Source: an uncultured Sphingobacteriia bacterium
GTDB taxonomy: Bacteria; Bacteroidota; Bacteroidia; Chitinophagales; Chitinophagaceae
Length of the DNA stretch: 6,678 nucleotides
Assembly (NCBI GenBank): GCA_945957225.1
Contig: CAMFKK010000137.1
Span: 1 to 6,678, forward strand
Direction of reading: 5' to 3'
Made by a program: the position numbers and the translations under genes. Of this stretch, positions 1 through 5,213 are shown piece by piece (within the stretch, counting starts at the first letter, position 1; every line of letters starts with the position of its first letter). The notes beneath the pieces are model-generated. The model searched no databases and had not been told where the DNA came from. It saw only the letters and a list, made by a program, of their open reading frames with translations.

Positions 1-3
1 CTA

Positions 4-168
4 TTAATCATCCCCATAAATTGCTCTATTTGATAACGATTTTAGCTTTCCAAAGTATTTAAACACTAAAAAACTTCCTCCTCCTATAAAAAGGATAGTA
101 TTTCCGTAACCTATAGGTACCACATAAGAACATCGGTTTACTCAGGACAATCCCCGTTTTATTAACAT
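4..168 (-). pseudogene. Possible broken small membrane-tail protein ORF
   Basis: On the minus strand an ATG (168-166) lies 5 bases after AGGGG (178-174), a fair ribosome binding site. It opens a reading frame that meets a TGA at 144-142 after eight codons. The same frame then stays open to tandem TAA TAG stops (6-1), for 54 codons in all if the TGA is ignored. The downstream half reads as a protein tail: VVPIGYG, a glycine-rich hydrophobic stretch of about 17 residues (NTILFIGGGSFLVFKYF), then a basic, polar end (GKLKSLSNR...GDD). The order Pro motif, hydrophobic helix, basic tail recalls C-terminal sorting or anchoring signals, such as the short PID-CTERM proteins of Bacteroidota, but the expected Asp is Gly here. 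It could be a decayed gene, a sequencing error, a GTG-initiated 39-codon peptide (from 123), or chance. I would not treat it as an established gene. Confidence 0.2.
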
Positions 169-236
169 CAAATCCCCTAAGAAACAATTAGTTATCAATT
201 AAGTGGATATTATTTTTATTGCAATCCCTAAAAATT

Positions 237-244
237 TAACTTTA
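237..244 (+). promoter_or_regulatory. Weak candidate -7 element before the acyltransferase
   Basis: TAACTTTA matches seven of eight positions of the Bacteroidota -7 consensus TAnnTTTG and lies 17 bases before the ATG at 262. No TTG stands at the proper distance upstream: the nearest, at 219-221, leaves only 15 bases instead of about 19-21. A start point after this box would leave a very short leader. Treat it as a suggestion only. Confidence 0.15.
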
Positions 245-261
245 GTGTTGAATAGCGCCAC

Positions 262-876
262 ATGTCATTAAAAGATACCGTTAAAAACAACCCAACCTTA
301 AAAAAATTGGTTCATTGGATGTTGGTTCCTGCCGGTGAGGCAAGACCGAGAATTTGGGTCAAATTATTGGTCAATCCTTTTATACACAAAAGACATACAG
401 GGTCTACCATAAGATGGCGAACCAGAATGGATGTTTTACCTTTTAATCAATTTGAATTAGGAAATAATAGTACTATTGAAGACTTTAGTACCATCAATAA
501 TGGCGTTGGCGATGTAATTATTGGAAACAATACCCTAATAGGAATGGGGAATACCATTATTGGGCCTATTCAAATTGGAAACAATGTCATTTTTGCTCAA
601 AATATAGTAGCAAGTGCTTTGAACCATGAATATCGAGACCCAGACCAACCCATACAAGCACAACCAATTTTAAAATCAAAGATTACAATAGAAGATGACT
701 GTTGGATAGCGGCAAATGCAGTAATTACTGCGGGGGTTACCATTGGTAAACACAGCGTCATTGCCGCTGGTGCAGTTGTTACAAAAGATATCCCACCATA
801 TAGTGTTGCAGTAGGGAATCCTGCAAAAGTCTTGAAGCAATATAATTTTGATACAAAAGCTTGGGAAAGGGTTTAG
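262..876 (+). CDS. Left-handed beta-helix (hexapeptide-repeat) acyltransferase, probably sugar O- or N-acyl
   Basis: This 204-residue protein is a hexapeptide-repeat acyltransferase, expected to move an acetyl or other acyl group from acyl-CoA to a sugar in the cytoplasm. The N-terminal 60 residues are basic and partly helical. From about residue 66 come imperfect hexapeptide turns typical of the left-handed beta-helix (IGNNTLIGMGNTIIG at 87-101, IGNNVIFAQN at 106-114) and a closing set at 142-185 (ITIEDDCWIAANAVITAGVT, IGKHSVIAAGAVVTKDIPP, then VGNPAKV). The loop NHEYRDPDQPI holds His122, at the usual place of the catalytic His in this family. Length is normal for the WcaF, maltose-acetyltransferase and WbbJ-like group, so the gene looks complete. 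ATG 262 is the first in-frame start and gives the expected N-terminus; no Shine-Dalgarno is seen. Neighbouring sugar transferase and glycosyltransferase genes suggest it decorates an exopolysaccharide or glycan. The acceptor sugar and the acyl group cannot be read from sequence. Confidence 0.9.
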   Translation: MSLKDTVKNNPTLKKLVHWMLVPAGEARPRIWVKLLVNPFIHKRHTGSTIRWRTRMDVLPFNQFELGNNSTIEDFSTINNGVGDVIIGNNTLIGMGNTIIGPIQIGNNVIFAQNIVASALNHEYRDPDQPIQAQPILKSKITIEDDCWIAANAVITAGVTIGKHSVIAAGAVVTKDIPPYSVAVGNPAKVLKQYNFDTKAWERV

Positions 877-877
877 T

Positions 878-2095
878 TTAAACATTTTCCTTTTGAAACA
901 GAGCAGGTATAGTTCTCAGAATCAACATAATATCATTGAAAAAACTATGGTTCTTAGCATAGATATTGTCCAATAAAAGTCTTTCCTCCTCTGACATTTT
1001 ACCATGACCACGTTTCTCAACCTGCCACAATCCAGTAATACCAGCTGGAGCCATAAATCGTAATGCGTACTTATCTGTGGTCAGTTTTTCCGCTTCATAT
1101 AGTGGCAGGGGTCTGTTGCCAACAATACTCATATCGCCAATAATCACATTCCATAATTGTGGCAATTCATCAATGGATGTTTTTCGGATAAACTTACCAA
1201 TCCTAGTCATCCTGGGGTCATTCTTGATTTTGATAAAAGTAGATTCCCCACTGCTTTTGCGCATTGAAACATATTCTTTTTCGCACATATGCAAAGTGTC
1301 CGAATAAATTGGATACTGGCATTTTATCCCTGCATTCTTGCAATCCTCACATAAAAATTCATAATTAAAGGTTTGACCACCTGTTTTGGAACCACGTTTA
1401 CCCGCATCATATTGATTAAGATGCTTTAGATCTTTTAAGCGTTTGTCCGCATCAAAATACATAGACCTAAACTTATAAAACTTAAAAATATGGTATCCCG
1501 TTCCTACCCTTAGTGCATAATAAAAGATTGGGCCACTAGATTCCAATCTAATTAAAATCATAATCAGTAATAAAAAAGGGGACAGTAATACAAGGGCTAA
1601 GCCAGCAAAAAATATATCAAATAACCTTTTTACTAAAGGTGTTTTATAGATTAAGTGTTCAGAAGCTGATCTTTCACCTGACTTATGAAGCACCTCCCAA
1701 TTGCCCATTACAAAGTTTACCCTTGTTTCTAAATTCTCTAGTTTAAAAGGAAGTCTAAACACTTCTGCAACCCCAGCCTGAAGAGCAATTTTGGCAATTT
1801 TATCATTCAGATGATTGCAAATAATGAAAAAAGGAATTTTTATGTGCTTTTTTTGAACCAAAGTTTCTAATAATGAAATGCCAGAAGGAGCCATCACTTC
1901 ACTTTGTGAAATAATTGCGTCAAGACTCCAGTCACTTTCCTCCCAACGATCAATCAAATCAATTCCGTTTTTAAATGAAATCAATTTACGCCCTCCTAAT
2001 TGACAATGCTGTAACATACTTGTTACTTCTGCATCACAATTGATTAGAGCTATAATGGGTTGACCAGGAATTAGCGGATCAGGAGAATAAGACAT
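878..2095 (-). CDS. Polyprenyl-phosphate sugar-1-phosphotransferase (bacterial sugar transferase) with degenerate N-terminal receiver domain
   Basis: The C-terminal domain belongs to the monotopic phosphoglycosyl transferases (WbaP/WcaJ/PglC type), which move a sugar-1-phosphate from a nucleotide sugar to undecaprenyl phosphate at the inner membrane, the priming step of exopolysaccharide or O-glycan synthesis. Seen: KRLFDIFFAG, then a hydrophobic re-entrant helix with Ser172-Pro173 (about 157-187), SSGPIFYYALRVG, KFYKFRSM (205-212), NDPRMTRIGKFIRKTSIDELPQ with the Asp309-Glu310 catalytic pair, GDMSIVGNRPLPLYEAE, and GITGLWQV. Residues 12-130 align with a CheY-like receiver, but the phospho-Asp position is Gln64, the Thr/Ser position Cys93 and the Lys position Leu115, so it should not be phosphorylated. 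Residues 213-290 form an insert longer than in WcaJ-like enzymes, with Cys249, Cys252, Cys259 and Cys271. The gene follows the response regulator by 6 bases, suggesting coupled expression. The sugar substrate is unknown. No classical multi-helix N-terminal membrane domain is present. Confidence 0.93.
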   Translation of the reverse strand: MSYSPDPLIPGQPIIALINCDAEVTSMLQHCQLGGRKLISFKNGIDLIDRWEESDWSLDAIISQSEVMAPSGISLLETLVQKKHIKIPFFIICNHLNDKIAKIALQAGVAEVFRLPFKLENLETRVNFVMGNWEVLHKSGERSASEHLIYKTPLVKRLFDIFFAGLALVLLSPFLLLIMILIRLESSGPIFYYALRVGTGYHIFKFYKFRSMYFDADKRLKDLKHLNQYDAGKRGSKTGGQTFNYEFLCEDCKNAGIKCQYPIYSDTLHMCEKEYVSMRKSSGESTFIKIKNDPRMTRIGKFIRKTSIDELPQLWNVIIGDMSIVGNRPLPLYEAEKLTTDKYALRFMAPAGITGLWQVEKRGHGKMSEEERLLLDNIYAKNHSFFNDIMLILRTIPALFQKENV

Positions 2096-2101
2096 AGTTT
2101 A

Positions 2102-2503
2102 TTAGAATAAGTTTCCAGTTCTTCTTAATATCACACGAATTCGAGCCTCTAATTCTTTTGGATTGAAGGGTTTAACAACAAAATCATCTGCACCAGCGTC
2201 CAAACATGTAACAATCATTTCTGAGCTCTCTTCTCCCGAGACTACCATGATAGGGATAGAATTAAAAAAATCGCTGGCTTTAATTTGTTTGATAAGTTCT
2301 AAGCCCCCCAGCTTAGGAGTATTCAAATCTGTCACTATTAAATCTGGAACATTTCCATCTTGTAAAAATGAAAGGGCTTCAATTCCATCGTTGAATACAT
2401 TAACAGAAAAATAATTGCTGAAATATTTTTTGAGGATGGACTGCATGAATTTGTCATCTTCAACAATGACCATCTTAAGGGGGTTGGTTTCAGATGCTGC
2501 CAT
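2102..2503 (-). CDS. Stand-alone receiver-domain response regulator (CheY-like)
   Basis: This 133-residue protein is a single receiver (REC) domain with no output domain. All phosphorylation-site residues are present: acidic pair Asp16-Asp17 (after MVIVE), phospho-acceptor Asp59 in LIVTDLNTPKLGG, Ser89 in MVVSG, and Lys111 in VVKPF. It should accept phosphate from a histidine kinase or phosphotransfer protein encoded elsewhere and signal by protein contact. It is the first gene of a minus-strand operon with the sugar phosphotransferase, 6 bases downstream, whose N-terminal domain is a degenerate receiver; control of exopolysaccharide priming is a reasonable inference. ATG 2503 was chosen because the receiver fold begins near residue 9; a weak GGAG (2518-2515) lies 11 bases upstream. 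A later ATG at codon 11 would cut into the first strand. The partner kinase and the actual target are not visible in this window. Confidence 0.92.
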   Translation of the reverse strand: MAASETNPLKMVIVEDDKFMQSILKKYFSNYFSVNVFNDGIEALSFLQDGNVPDLIVTDLNTPKLGGLELIKQIKASDFFNSIPIMVVSGEESSEMIVTCLDAGADDFVVKPFNPKELEARIRVILRRTGNLF

Positions 2504-2510
2504 AAAGAAA

Positions 2511-2537
2511 TTAGCTCCGGTTTGTTTTGCCTTTCAT
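2511..2537 (-). CDS. Possible 8-codon leader ORF upstream of the response regulator
   Basis: The minus strand reads ATG AAA GGC AAA ACA AAC CGG AGC TAA, encoding MKGKTNRS. It starts 6 bases after AGGGGAG (2550-2544), the best Shine-Dalgarno in the window, and its stop lies 7 bases before the ATG of the response regulator. It is out of frame with that gene, so it is not an N-terminal extension. Such placement would suit a translated leader or re-initiation control. The peptide has no recognisable attenuator codon run, and an ORF this short could be chance. The purine-rich motif might equally serve the response regulator through another mechanism. Confidence 0.25.
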   Translation of the reverse strand: MKGKTNRS

Positions 2538-2543
2538 AGAAAT

Positions 2544-2569
2544 CTCCCCTTTAAAAGGCATTCGGGGGG
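2544..2569 (-). promoter_or_regulatory. Strong Shine-Dalgarno with possible occluding hairpin
   Basis: On the minus strand a C6 run (2569-2564) precedes CCTTTTAAAGG and the AGGGGAG Shine-Dalgarno (2550-2544). The C run can pair with the GGGGA of the Shine-Dalgarno (outer stem UCCCC/GGGGA), while CCUU...AAGG can form a competing short hairpin that covers its first two G residues. Either fold would hide the ribosome binding site of the 8-codon ORF. The stems are short and the fold has not been calculated. Confidence 0.25.
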
Positions 2570-2614
2570 AATGTTAGATATCGCTACAATATAAACCCGA
2601 AAATTGAAAAACGC

Positions 2615-2650
2615 TTCATTTCATATGAACATTAATATTCATTTAATGAA
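2615..2650. repeat. Cluster of TTCAT/ATGAA inverted repeats (possible operator)
   Basis: The stretch contains TTCAT at 2615, 2620 and 2638 and ATGAA at 2625 and 2646. They form a perfect 10-bp palindrome TTCATATGAA (2620-2629) and a perfect 6-1-6 inverted repeat TTCATT-T-AATGAA (2638-2650), with centres about 20 bases (two helical turns) apart. A near-palindrome GAACATTAATATTC lies between them. Its position between divergent genes suits a dimeric regulator site, but AT-rich DNA yields short palindromes readily. Confidence 0.3.
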
Positions 2651-2715
2651 AAAAGACGAATTTCCATCGAATTATGGATAAAAATAATAAAGAAATATCA
2701 AATAATTAAATCAAA

Positions 2716-2735
2716 TTGGCTTTTAACAAAGCCAA
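2716..2735. repeat. Perfect 8-bp inverted repeat with 4-base loop
   Basis: TTGGCTTT, loop TAAC, AAAGCCAA is a perfect stem. Neither neighbouring gene ends here (both start and point away), so a terminator role is unlikely, although a T-rich tract follows on the minus strand. It may be a regulator site, or a leader hairpin if the glycosyltransferase transcript starts upstream of it. Confidence 0.35.
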
Positions 2736-2754
2736 AATATACCCCTATTATTTC

Positions 2755-2762
2755 TAACTTCG
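2755..2762 (+). promoter_or_regulatory. Weak candidate -7 element before the glycosyltransferase
   Basis: TAACTTCG matches seven of eight positions of TAnnTTTG and lies 45 bases before the ATG at 2808, giving a plausible leader length. No TTG is found at the usual 19-21 base distance upstream. A similar TAACTT box precedes the acyltransferase at 237. Confidence 0.18.
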
Positions 2763-2807
2763 TAAGAATGGCGCTATTAACTAACTGCCATTTTCAAAAT
2801 AAGCTGT

Positions 2808-3638
2808 ATGAGAACTATTGTAATTCCAAAATATATTTCTTCTAATTATTATCTAACAGAAGCTCCTGAAATAACTTGCGCTAATATCAAAACTGCATAC
2901 TTGCAATTGCAAAAAGGCCCCATCCAAGTGTCAGTTTGTATACCTGCCTATAATGAAGAAAAGAATATTTTAAGAACCTTAAGCTCTCTGGCAAACAACC
3001 AATCTAAATGGTCGGTTGAAATCATTGTTGTCAATAATAATTCAAAAGATAGAACCAAGGAATTAGTTGAAGCAGCAGGTGTAACTTGTATTTTAGAAAA
3101 AGTTCAAAGAATATCTGCGGCTAGAAATGCAGGTTTGAGCGCTGCTAATGGAAAATATATTTTAACCGCCGACGCTGATACTATCTATCCGGAAAATTGG
3201 ATAGACTTAATGATAGCTCCTATGGAAGCTCAAAGCGGGATAGCCATTTGCTATGGTCGATTTGCACATATACCAACTGCTAATACCCCAAGGATTGTTT
3301 ATTTTTTCTATGAATATATTGCGGATATCAGTAGGTGGTTTAACAAAACCTTTCGCGAGGAGGCTGTCAATGTTTATGGTTTCAATTCATGTTTTAGAAA
3401 ATTAGATGGCTTAGCGGTTGATGGATTTAATTTTCCTGCCGGAGCTGGTGAAGATGGATGGTTTGCACTAAAATTGAGAGAAAAAGGCTTTGGAAAACTG
3501 TATCAAGTTACTAACCCCAATGCCTTAGTTTGGACTACAGATAGAAGAATGCAGAAAGATGGTGGTCTTTTTATTGGAATCATTAAAAGACTGAAAAAAA
3601 TGTTAGGATTCTCCCAAGAATTAAGAACAGACCTTTAA
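2808..3638 (+). CDS. Family 2 glycosyltransferase (GT-A fold)
   Basis: This 276-residue protein is a complete family 2 glycosyltransferase, a cytoplasmic enzyme that adds a sugar from a nucleotide donor to a lipid-linked or other acceptor. The catalytic domain starts at about residue 41: VSVCIPAYNEEKNI (41-54) is the nucleotide-binding start, VVNNNSKDRT (74-83) carries the second donor-contact motif, ARNAGLSAANGKYI (105-118) is typical, and DAD at 122-124 is the metal-binding DxD. Glu215-Asp216 in GAGEDGWFALKLREKG corresponds to the catalytic ED motif, and RR at 246-247 lies in the donor-closing region. No transmembrane helix is evident; the last 20 residues are basic and may touch the membrane. 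About 40 residues of unknown role precede the domain. ATG 2808 is used because an in-frame stop (2778-2780) precedes it and no other in-frame ATG intervenes; no Shine-Dalgarno is seen. It diverges from the response regulator-sugar transferase operon, so a role in the same polysaccharide is likely. Donor and acceptor are unknown. Confidence 0.92.
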   Translation: MRTIVIPKYISSNYYLTEAPEITCANIKTAYLQLQKGPIQVSVCIPAYNEEKNILRTLSSLANNQSKWSVEIIVVNNNSKDRTKELVEAAGVTCILEKVQRISAARNAGLSAANGKYILTADADTIYPENWIDLMIAPMEAQSGIAICYGRFAHIPTANTPRIVYFFYEYIADISRWFNKTFREEAVNVYGFNSCFRKLDGLAVDGFNFPAGAGEDGWFALKLREKGFGKLYQVTNPNALVWTTDRRMQKDGGLFIGIIKRLKKMLGFSQELRTDL

Positions 3639-3661
3639 ATGGATTCCTTAAATTGTAACTA

Positions 3662-3678
3662 ATACAGTAAACCTGTAT
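3662..3678. repeat. 6-bp inverted repeat in the spacer before the oxidoreductase-hydratase fusion
   Basis: ATACAG, loop TAAAC, CTGTAT is a perfect 6-bp inverted repeat in the 48-base gap between the glycosyltransferase stop and the next ATG, ending 8 bases before that ATG. It could be an operator or an mRNA hairpin that limits initiation. It is too weak and lacks a T run, so it is not a credible terminator. Confidence 0.25.
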
Positions 3679-3686
3679 GCTAGTCT

Positions 3687-5204
3687 ATGAAAGCGGTAAT
3701 CTGTGAACAATTTGGTTTACCCGAATCTTTAGTATTTAAAGAGATTCCAACACCAACAATCACTTCAAAACAGGTATTAATTAAAGTAGTCACTGCAGCT
3801 GTAAATTTTCCTGACGCATTAATTATTCAAAATAAATATCAATTTAAACCAACAATTCCTTTTTCGCCTGGTGGAGAAGTAGCTGGGATTATCATAGAAA
3901 TAGGTCAAGATGTAAACCATTTGGCAAAAGGAGATAGAGTTGTTGCACTATGTGGCTGGGGTGGTTTTGCAGAACAGGTTGTTGTAGAAGCAAATAGGGC
4001 TTTTAAAATTCCAAACAATATCAATTGGTATACTGCCGCTGCTACACTATATAATTATGGAACATCCTATCATGCATTAAAAGACAGGGGGCAAATACAA
4101 CCAGGGCAAACCATTCTCATACTTGGTGCGGCTGGTGGAGTTGGCTTGGCAGCAGTAGAACTTGCAAAAAAAATGGGCGGAATAGTCATTGCAGCGGCTT
4201 CTAGCAATGAAAAATTAGCTATTTGTAAATTAAAAGGAGCTGACTATACCATTAACTATTCCCAAGAAGACCTAAGAGAATCCATAAAAAAAATTACTAG
4301 CGATAAAGGCGTTGACCTAGTTTATGATCCTGTAGGTGGGGCATTGGCTGAACCTGCATTAAGATCATTGACTTGGAAAGGAAGATATTTAATAGTTGGA
4401 TTTGCATCAGGCACCATCCCTTCCCTTCCATTTAATGTGGCCTTATTAAAAGGCTGTTCTATTATAGGCGTATTTTGGGGAGCATTTACAGAGAAAGAAC
4501 CCGCACTAAGTATGCAGAATTTAGCATCCTTGATTCAAATGATTTTGCAGGGCGATATTCAACAAGAAATTTACAAAGTATATACATTAAATCAAGCACC
4601 TCAAGCCATTAGAGACCTAATAGATAGAAAAGTAATTGGGAAAGCCATCATTCAAGTGAGCGAAGAAAAAGATGCAACAAACCCAACTTCCATAGATCAT
4701 AAAATTGAAAAGACAATACAAGAGAACCTATTAACCAATATAAAACTACCAGTTAGCTTTTTAAACAAAACAGATTTACTTCAAGCAGTTGGCAGATCAC
4801 TTGGTACTAGCAATTGGTTAATTGTCAACCAAACTATGATTACTGATTTTGCCAATGCAACTCTTGATAAACAATGGGTACATATTGATTCTGAAAAGGC
4901 ATCCCTATTACTTCCTGATGGAAAAACTATAGCACATGGATATTTAAGCATGTCATTGGTATCTCAATTTTTATACCAGATGATTCATATTGAAGGCGTG
5001 AATTCATTTTTAAACTATGGAATCAATAAAGCTAGATTTATCAATCCGGTTCAATGTGGTGATGAAATAAGATTGCATGCAAGCATTGCACAAGCTGAAT
5101 TACAAGAAAATGGCGCTTTAAAATTGTTTATTCAGTGCAGTATGGAAATCAAAGGGAAATCTAAACCAGCATATGTTTCTGAAATCATCAGTTTAATTTT
5201 TTAA
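3687..5204 (+). CDS. Fusion: zinc-free MDR NAD(P)H oxidoreductase (quinone/enoyl reductase type) plus MaoC-like (R)-hydratase
   Basis: This 505-residue protein joins two enzymes in one uninterrupted frame. Residues 1-324 are a medium-chain dehydrogenase/reductase of the quinone oxidoreductase group: AVNFPDALIIQNKYQ (38-52), PFSPGGEVAGII (58-69), GDRV, and the Rossmann loop LGAAGGVG (146-153), followed by VDLVYDPVGG. No zinc-ligand set is seen, as expected for quinone or enoyl-thioester reductases. A polar linker (about 325-350) leads to a hotdog domain (about 355-505) of the MaoC type: GTSNWLIVNQTMITDFANAT, Asp394 and His399 in LDKQWVHIDSEKA as the likely catalytic pair, IAHGYLSMSL, and LNYGINKARFINPV. 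The hydratase half would add water to enoyl-CoA, giving (R)-3-hydroxyacyl-CoA. The reductase half may reduce a C=C bond with NADPH, or a quinone. The acyl-CoA dehydrogenase 9 bases downstream supports acyl-CoA substrates. ATG 3687 gives the standard MKAVICEQFG start. Exact substrates are unknown. Confidence 0.9.
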   Translation: MKAVICEQFGLPESLVFKEIPTPTITSKQVLIKVVTAAVNFPDALIIQNKYQFKPTIPFSPGGEVAGIIIEIGQDVNHLAKGDRVVALCGWGGFAEQVVVEANRAFKIPNNINWYTAAATLYNYGTSYHALKDRGQIQPGQTILILGAAGGVGLAAVELAKKMGGIVIAAASSNEKLAICKLKGADYTINYSQEDLRESIKKITSDKGVDLVYDPVGGALAEPALRSLTWKGRYLIVGFASGTIPSLPFNVALLKGCSIIGVFWGAFTEKEPALSMQNLASLIQMILQGDIQQEIYKVYTLNQAPQAIRDLIDRKVIGKAIIQVSEEKDATNPTSIDHKIEKTIQENLLTNIKLPVSFLNKTDLLQAVGRSLGTSNWLIVNQTMITDFANATLDKQWVHIDSEKASLLLPDGKTIAHGYLSMSLVSQFLYQMIHIEGVNSFLNYGINKARFINPVQCGDEIRLHASIAQAELQENGALKLFIQCSMEIKGKSKPAYVSEIISLIF

Positions 5205-5213
5205 AAAAAGACC

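Larger units (their letters stand above)
1..261. other. Intergenic region without an intact gene
   Basis: All six frames are broken by frequent stops, and I see no RNA gene here. The stretch is AT-rich. It holds a 10-bp perfect palindrome (ACCTATAGGT, 109-118) and, on the minus strand, a possible broken small-protein ORF that is listed separately. The last 70 bases must carry the 5' signals for the acyltransferase at 262, but no convincing paired promoter elements or Shine-Dalgarno sequence are visible. Confidence 0.6.
2504..2807. promoter_or_regulatory. Divergent intergenic regulatory region
   Basis: These 304 bases separate the minus-strand response-regulator operon from the plus-strand glycosyltransferase, so promoters for both directions must lie here. 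The region is very AT-rich and no long ORF is present. It contains a possible leader ORF with a strong Shine-Dalgarno on the minus strand (2511-2550), a cluster of TTCAT/ATGAA palindromes (2615-2650), CGAATT twice at 11-base spacing (2657-2673), and an 8-bp perfect hairpin (2716-2735). No textbook TTG...TAnnTTTG promoter pair could be fixed in either direction. Confidence 0.6.

Noticed and set aside
109..118. ACCTATAGGT palindrome as an operator or attachment site
   Set aside because: It is isolated, has no second copy in the window, and lies far from any intact gene start.
876..883. GTTTAAAC palindrome at the convergent gene ends
   Set aside because: It is only 8 bp and made by two overlapping stop contexts, with no loop or T run, so it is not a terminator.
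676..885. 69-codon minus-strand ORF inside the acyltransferase
   Set aside because: It is Cys/Asn-rich with no family look, and lies opposite conserved hexapeptide repeats; it is a shadow frame.
1077..1307. 76-codon plus-strand ORF
   Set aside because: It lies antisense to the conserved catalytic part of the sugar transferase and has no recognisable domain.
2163..2414. 83-codon plus-strand ORF
   Set aside because: It is antisense to the receiver domain of the response regulator; composition fits a shadow frame.
250..2778. 10-base inverted match AATAGCGCCA (250-259) against TGGCGCTATT (2769-2778)
   Set aside because: In a window this long several 10-base inverted matches at a distance are expected by chance; only the same-orientation similarity is kept as a weak finding.
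2768..2845. 25-codon plus-strand ORF overlapping the glycosyltransferase start
   Set aside because: It has no Shine-Dalgarno, no hydrophobic or conserved pattern, and is in a different frame from the real gene; chance is the simplest reading.
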